This document shows, one piece after another, positions 60,485 to 64,000 of a DNA stretch of 64,000 nucleotides; within the stretch, counting starts at the first letter, position 1, and every line of letters starts with the position of its first letter. The DNA is from Aquitalea magnusonii. GTDB taxonomy: Bacteria > Pseudomonadota > Gammaproteobacteria > Burkholderiales > Chromobacteriaceae. The notes below the pieces were generated by a model. It did no database searches and had not been told where the DNA came from. It saw nothing but the letters and a program-made list of their open reading frames with translations. The DNA lies in assembly GCF_002217795.2 (NCBI RefSeq), contig NZ_AP018823.1, positions 1,550,001-1,614,000 on the forward strand, read 5' to 3'. The translations under genes were made by a program, and so were the position numbers.

Positions 60485-61447
60485 ATGCAACACTTCAACC
60501 CCACCCGTCGTCGTGTATTGGGCCTGCTGGCTGCCGCCGGCCTTGCGCTGTCTTCGTTGTCGGCCACCGCGCTGGCTGCAGGCAGCGACACGCTGAATAT
60601 CGGTTATCAGAAATACGGCACGCTGGTGCTGCTCAAGGCGCAGGGTACGCTGGAGAAACGCCTGGCCCCGCTGGGCGTCAAGGTTAAATGGGCGGAATTC
60701 CCCGGCGGCCCGCAACTCTTGGAAGCGCTGAACGTGGGCAGCGTGGACCTGGGCACCACCGGTGAAACCCCGCCCATCTTTGCCCAGGCCGCCGGTGCCG
60801 ACCTGTTGTATCTGGCCAATGAACCGGCCGCGCCGGAAGGCGAGGCCATCGTGGTGGGCAAGGATTCGCCCATCCGCAGCGTGAAAGACCTCAAAGGCAA
60901 GCGCGTGGCGCTGAACAAGGGCTCCAATGTGCATTACCTGCTGGTGCGCGCACTGGAGAAAGCCGGGCTGAAATACGAGGACATCACCCCGGTATTCCTC
61001 AACCCGGCTGATGGCCGCGCCGCCTTCCAGCAGGGCAGCGTGGATGCCTGGGTGATCTGGGACCCCTTCCTGGCCGCAGCCGAGAAGCAACTGAATGCCC
61101 GTCAACTGGCGGACGGCAAGGGCATCGTCAACAACACCCAGTTCTATCTGGCGCGCAAGCCTTATGTGGCCAGCAATCCCAAGGTCATCAAGGTGGTGCT
61201 GGAAGAACTGCAACGGCTGGATGCCTGGGGCAAGAGCCATATTCCGGAAGTTGCGGCCGAGCTGTCCGGGCAGATCGGCTTGGACAAGGACATCGTGCAG
61301 GTGGCTGCCAAGCGCTCCGGCTATGGCGTGAAGCTGCTGGATGGCAAGGTGGTAGCAGAGCAGCAACGCATTGCCGATACCTTCTTCAAGCTCAAGCTGA
61401 TTCCCAAGCCGCTGGTGGTGAAGGACATCGTGTGGGACGGCAAATAA
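60485..61447 (+). CDS. ssuA: Aliphatic sulfonate ABC transporter substrate-binding protein
   Basis: 320-residue periplasmic protein with a twin-Arg-like signal region (NPTRRRVLGLLAAAGLALSSLSA). LNIGYQKYGTLVLLKAQGTLEKRL, WAEFPGGPQLLEALNVGSVDLGTTGETPPIFAQAA and DAWVIWDPFLAAAEK are the SsuA/TauA-like signature. It binds alkanesulfonates for an SsuBC permease encoded elsewhere. ATG is preferred over the adjacent GTG because CAAGGAATC is well spaced for it. A terminator follows. Confidence 0.93.
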   Translation: MQHFNPTRRRVLGLLAAAGLALSSLSATALAAGSDTLNIGYQKYGTLVLLKAQGTLEKRLAPLGVKVKWAEFPGGPQLLEALNVGSVDLGTTGETPPIFAQAAGADLLYLANEPAAPEGEAIVVGKDSPIRSVKDLKGKRVALNKGSNVHYLLVRALEKAGLKYEDITPVFLNPADGRAAFQQGSVDAWVIWDPFLAAAEKQLNARQLADGKGIVNNTQFYLARKPYVASNPKVIKVVLEELQRLDAWGKSHIPEVAAELSGQIGLDKDIVQVAAKRSGYGVKLLDGKVVAEQQRIADTFFKLKLIPKPLVVKDIVWDGK

Positions 61448-61485
61448 GCTGAAGCAAGACCGGTCCGGCAACCGTCTTCATCATG

Positions 61486-61517
61486 AAAAGCACACCCTAT
61501 GGGGTGTGCTTTTTTTG
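61486..61517 (+). terminator. Intrinsic terminator after ssuA
   Basis: AAAAGCACACCC and GGGTGTGCTTTT form a 12-bp stem with TATG loop and a run of T. Confidence 0.9.
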
Positions 61518-61597
61518 TATTGGAAGTGAGCATTTTTGCATTGCAGTTGATGCTGTTTGTATATCAGCCATCCGGCATTGCTTTGCATGGTTTTGCC

Positions 61598-61617
61598 GCT
61601 GCTGCCCAGGCAGCAGC
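61598..61617. promoter_or_regulatory. GCTGCTG-N6-CAGCAGC palindrome, copy E1
   Basis: GCTGCTGCCCAGGCAGCAGC, perfect; arms extend to 9 bp. It ends 83 bp before the sigma54 element, the same gap as copy B1. Confidence 0.7.
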
Positions 61618-61627
61618 CGGTCAGCAT

Positions 61628-61647
61628 GCTGGTGCGGCAGCAGCAGT
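61628..61647. promoter_or_regulatory. Palindrome copy E2
   Basis: GCTGGTG-CGGCAG-CAGCAGT, 12 of 14 positions, centre exactly 30 bp from copy E1, as for copies A1 and A2. Confidence 0.55.
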
Positions 61648-61700
61648 TGCGAGGGGGCTTTTTATTTTCGTAAGTCATTGAAAATAAATAAATATAAAGC

Positions 61701-61716
61701 TGGCACACTTGCTGCT
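61701..61716 (+). promoter_or_regulatory. Sigma54 promoter of the FMN reductase/sfnG operon
   Basis: TGGCACACTTGCTGCT: GG-N10-GC, one deviation (C for T at -14). It is 33 bp before the start codon. Confidence 0.78.
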
Positions 61717-61749
61717 ATGTATCAGGTGAACCCTGATGATGGAGCAAGC

Positions 61750-62340
61750 ATGAGCCACTCTTTTAATGTTGTTGCCGTCTCCGGCAGTCTGCAGCACCCC
61801 TCGCGCACCCTGGCGCTGGTGCAGGCCTTGCTGGCCGAATTGTCCGGCCACCTGCCGGTGGAAGCCCGTGTGATCGAGCTGGGCGATCTGGCCCCGCACT
61901 ACGGCGGCGTCACCCGCCCGGCGGATTTGCCGGAATCCGTGCGCGAAGCCATCCGGGCGGTGGAGCAGGCCGACTTGCTGATTGTGGCCAGCCCGGTTTA
62001 CCGCGCCAGCTACACCGGCCTGTTCAAGCATTTCTTTGATTTCGTGCATCACGAAGCCCTGTTCGACCTGCCGGTACTGCTGGCTGCAACCGGTGGCAGC
62101 GAGCGCCATGCGCTGGTGATCGAACATCAGCTGCGCCCACTGTTCAGCTTCTTCCAGGCGCAAACCCTGCCACTGGGGGTATACGCCGCCGAGGCCGACT
62201 TCAGCGACTACCAGGTCAGCGATAGCGCCTTGCAGGCACGCATCCGTCTGGCCGTGGAACGCGCCTTGCCGCTGATCAGCCACCGTCAGCCGGTGATTGC
62301 CAGCGCGCAGTCCGCCAGCACGACATCTTCCCTGGCCTGA
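61750..62340 (+). CDS. NADPH-dependent FMN reductase (SfnF/MsuE-like)
   Basis: 196-residue flavodoxin-like reductase: VVAVSGSLQHPSRTLALVQALLAE (phosphate-binding loop) and LLIVASPVYRASYTGLFKHFFDFV (flavin site) are the family signature. It supplies FMNH2 to the monooxygenases of the island; the direct partner is SfnG downstream. The start at MSHSFNVV follows GGAGCAAGC. It is first in a sigma54-driven operon. Confidence 0.92.
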   Translation: MSHSFNVVAVSGSLQHPSRTLALVQALLAELSGHLPVEARVIELGDLAPHYGGVTRPADLPESVREAIRAVEQADLLIVASPVYRASYTGLFKHFFDFVHHEALFDLPVLLAATGGSERHALVIEHQLRPLFSFFQAQTLPLGVYAAEADFSDYQVSDSALQARIRLAVERALPLISHRQPVIASAQSASTTSSLA

Positions 62341-62394
62341 ATCAACACTGCATTGCCCTCTTAACCATTACCTGCATCTACACGGAGAAATCAC

Positions 62395-63498
62395 ATGAGC
62401 CAAGCACAAAACGCCATCAAGTTTGCCTACTGGGTACCCAATGTCAGCGGTGGCCTGGTGGTCAGCAAGATCGAACAGCGCACCAGCTGGGACATCGACT
62501 ACAACCGCAAGCTGGCGCAAATCGCCGAGAAGGCCGGCTTTGAATACGCGCTGTCGCAAATCCGCTTTACCGCCGGCTATGGCGCGGAATACCAGCACGA
62601 GTCGGTTTCCTTCAGCCATGCGCTGCTGGCGGCCACCGAAAAACTGCGCGTGATTGCCGCCATTCTGCCCGGCCCGTGGACCCCGGCGGTGCTGGCCAAG
62701 CAGATTGCCACCATCGACCACCTCACCGGTGGCCGCGTGGCAGTCAATATCGTTTCCGGCTGGTTCCAGGGCGAATTCACCGCCATTGGCGAACCGTGGC
62801 TCGAGCATGACGAACGCTATCGTCGTTCGGAAGAATTCATCCGCGTGCTCAAGGGCATCTGGACCCAGGACAACTTCAGCTTCAAGGGCGACTTCTACCG
62901 CTTCAACGACTACACCCTGAAGCCGAAACCGCTGCAACAGCCGCACCCGGAAATCTTCCAGGGTGGCAGCTCGCGTGCCGCGCGTGACATGGCTTCGCGT
63001 GTGTCCGACTGGTACTTCACCAACGGCAATACTGTGGAAGGCATCAAGGCGCAGGTGGATGACATCCGCGCCAAGGCGGCGGCCAACGGCCATCAGGTCA
63101 AGGTTGGCGTCAACGCCTTCATCATTGCCCGCGATACCGAAGAAGAAGCCCGCGCCGTGCTGGCCGAAATCATCGACAAGGCCGACCCGGAAGCAGTCAA
63201 CGCCTTTGGCGATGCGGTGAAGCAGGCCGGTCAGGCCAGCCCGGAAGGCGAGGGCAACTGGGCCAAGTCCACCTTTGAGGACCTGGTGCAGTACAACGAC
63301 GGCTTCAAGACCAATCTGATCGGCACCCCGCAACAGATTGCCGAGCGCATTGTTGCCCTGAAGGCCGTGGGTGTGGACCTGATTCTCAGTGGCTTCCTGC
63401 ACTTCCAGGAAGAAGTGGCCTACTTCGGCGAAAAAGTGCTGCCGCTGGTGCGTGAGCTGGAAGCACGCGCCAAAGAGCACGAAGCCGTAGCCGCCTGA
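62395..63498 (+). CDS. sfnG: Dimethyl sulfone monooxygenase SfnG
   Basis: 367-residue luciferase-like FMNH2 enzyme that converts dimethyl sulfone to methanesulfinate. KFAYWVPNVSGGLVVSKIEQRTSWD, QIRFTAGYGAEYQHESVSFSHALLAAT and VSGWFQGEFTAIGEPWLEHDERYRRSEEFI are typical of SfnG. It follows its FMN reductase by about 55 bp in one operon. Together with ssuD-type enzymes it supports growth on methylated sulfur compounds as sulfur source. Confidence 0.95.
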   Translation: MSQAQNAIKFAYWVPNVSGGLVVSKIEQRTSWDIDYNRKLAQIAEKAGFEYALSQIRFTAGYGAEYQHESVSFSHALLAATEKLRVIAAILPGPWTPAVLAKQIATIDHLTGGRVAVNIVSGWFQGEFTAIGEPWLEHDERYRRSEEFIRVLKGIWTQDNFSFKGDFYRFNDYTLKPKPLQQPHPEIFQGGSSRAARDMASRVSDWYFTNGNTVEGIKAQVDDIRAKAAANGHQVKVGVNAFIIARDTEEEARAVLAEIIDKADPEAVNAFGDAVKQAGQASPEGEGNWAKSTFEDLVQYNDGFKTNLIGTPQQIAERIVALKAVGVDLILSGFLHFQEEVAYFGEKVLPLVRELEARAKEHEAVAA

Positions 63499-63512
63499 CA
63501 GGAGCAAGGGTG

Positions 63513-64000
63513 ATGAAGCGACATCAGGAAGCACCGCTGCCCGGCAGCGCCAGCCTGCCAGCCTGGCTGGCATGGCAGGCCGACCAACAGCCGCAGGCCA
63601 TTGCCCTGCGCCACAAGCGGCTGGGTATCTGGCAGCAATGGCGCTGGGCCGAGCTGCAGCAGCAAGTGGCCGCTTTGGCTGCCGGTCTGGCAGCGCATGG
63701 CTTTGCGGCCGGGCACAGCCTGGTGTTGCTCAGTCACCCGCGTCCCGAAGTATTGCTGCTGAGCCTGGCGGCGCAGTGGCTGGGCGGGGAGGCGGTGGCG
63801 CAGGACCCGCAACAGCCGGTGCGCGACTTGCAGGCCATCTTGCTGCATTTACAGCCGCGCTGGCTGCTGGTGGAAGATGCCGAGGCCCTGCACAGCCTGC
63901 CGCGTGACCTGCCTGCCCCTGCGCTATTGCTCTATGCCGAAGGGCGTGGCTTGCAGCAGCGGGTAGGGCTTGGCTGGCTGTCGGTTGCGCAGTTACAGCA
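63513..64000 (+). CDS. AMP-dependent synthetase/ligase, N-terminal part (cut by window)
   Basis: The visible 162 residues match the N-terminal domain of acyl-CoA synthetases: LPAWLAWQADQQPQAIALRHKRLGIWQQWRWAEL, then VAALAAGLAAHGFAAGHSLVLLSHPRPEVLLLSLAAQWLGG. The catalytic core lies outside the window. GGAGCAAGGGTG precedes the ATG. It starts 14 bp after sfnG, so an acid-CoA ligase is coexpressed with sulfone oxidation; its substrate is unknown. Confidence 0.82.
   Translation, partial: MKRHQEAPLPGSASLPAWLAWQADQQPQAIALRHKRLGIWQQWRWAELQQQVAALAAGLAAHGFAAGHSLVLLSHPRPEVLLLSLAAQWLGGEAVAQDPQQPVRDLQAILLHLQPRWLLVEDAEALHSLPRDLPAPALLLYAEGRGLQQRVGLGWLSVAQLQ

Overview
The window looks like chromosome of a G+C-rich betaproteobacterium. 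The cydP-cydABX order, rlmJ and truC housekeeping genes, SfnB/SfnG sulfone genes and codon use would fit Neisseriales/Chromobacteriaceae (Aquitalea or Vogesella-like), but no rRNA or other marker fixes this, so it is inference. I found no tRNA, rRNA, insertion sequence, prophage or CRISPR array. Almost all of the sequence is explained by intact genes; only the first (TonB receptor) and last (acyl-CoA synthetase) are cut by the window edges.

Layout. 1-2053: receptor end, rlmJ and truC. 2551-7270: a nucleoside-type (BMP family) ABC importer. 7475-12667: proteins of unknown function, a soluble CZB-domain chemoreceptor and a rhodanese. 12753-17335: a PAS-containing sigma54 activator facing a cydPABX cytochrome bd operon that carries a consensus sigma54 promoter. 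17332-19149: a LysR/SDR divergent pair. 19200-23439: an SHP-type heme protein, a diheme cytochrome c, a cytochrome b561, a [2Fe-2S] ferredoxin and a P1B-ATPase fused to hemerythrin. 23599-26681: trans-3-hydroxy-L-proline catabolism with its GntR regulator. 26806-30632: a thioesterase, a GlxA-type regulator, a secreted orphan, molbindin and a RutE-like reductase.

30828-64000 is a roughly 33 kb organosulfur-scavenging island. It holds two MetQ-like binding proteins with MetN and MetI, seven acyl-CoA-dehydrogenase-fold SfnB/DszC-type flavoenzymes, four luciferase-like FMNH2 monooxygenases (two NtaA/SnaA/DszA-type, SsuD, SfnG), an FMN reductase, a ribB paralogue that may supply flavin precursor, an APC permease, SsuA, and a CUT2-type ABC importer with two paralogous binding proteins. 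The island encodes an SfnR-like sigma54 activator that has no sensor domain.

The most interesting signal is regulatory. Six intergenic sites in the island match the sigma54 -24/-12 consensus. Upstream of five of them lies a 20-bp palindrome, GCTGCTG-N6-CAGCAGC, usually in tandem copies 30-34 bp apart, with gaps of 69, 83 or 167 bp to the promoter. This reads as an unreported binding site for the SfnR-like activator, and it ties the transporters and monooxygenases, including the sugar-type transporter, into one regulon. A separate sigma54 circuit, with a cysteine-rich PAS activator, appears to control cytochrome bd.
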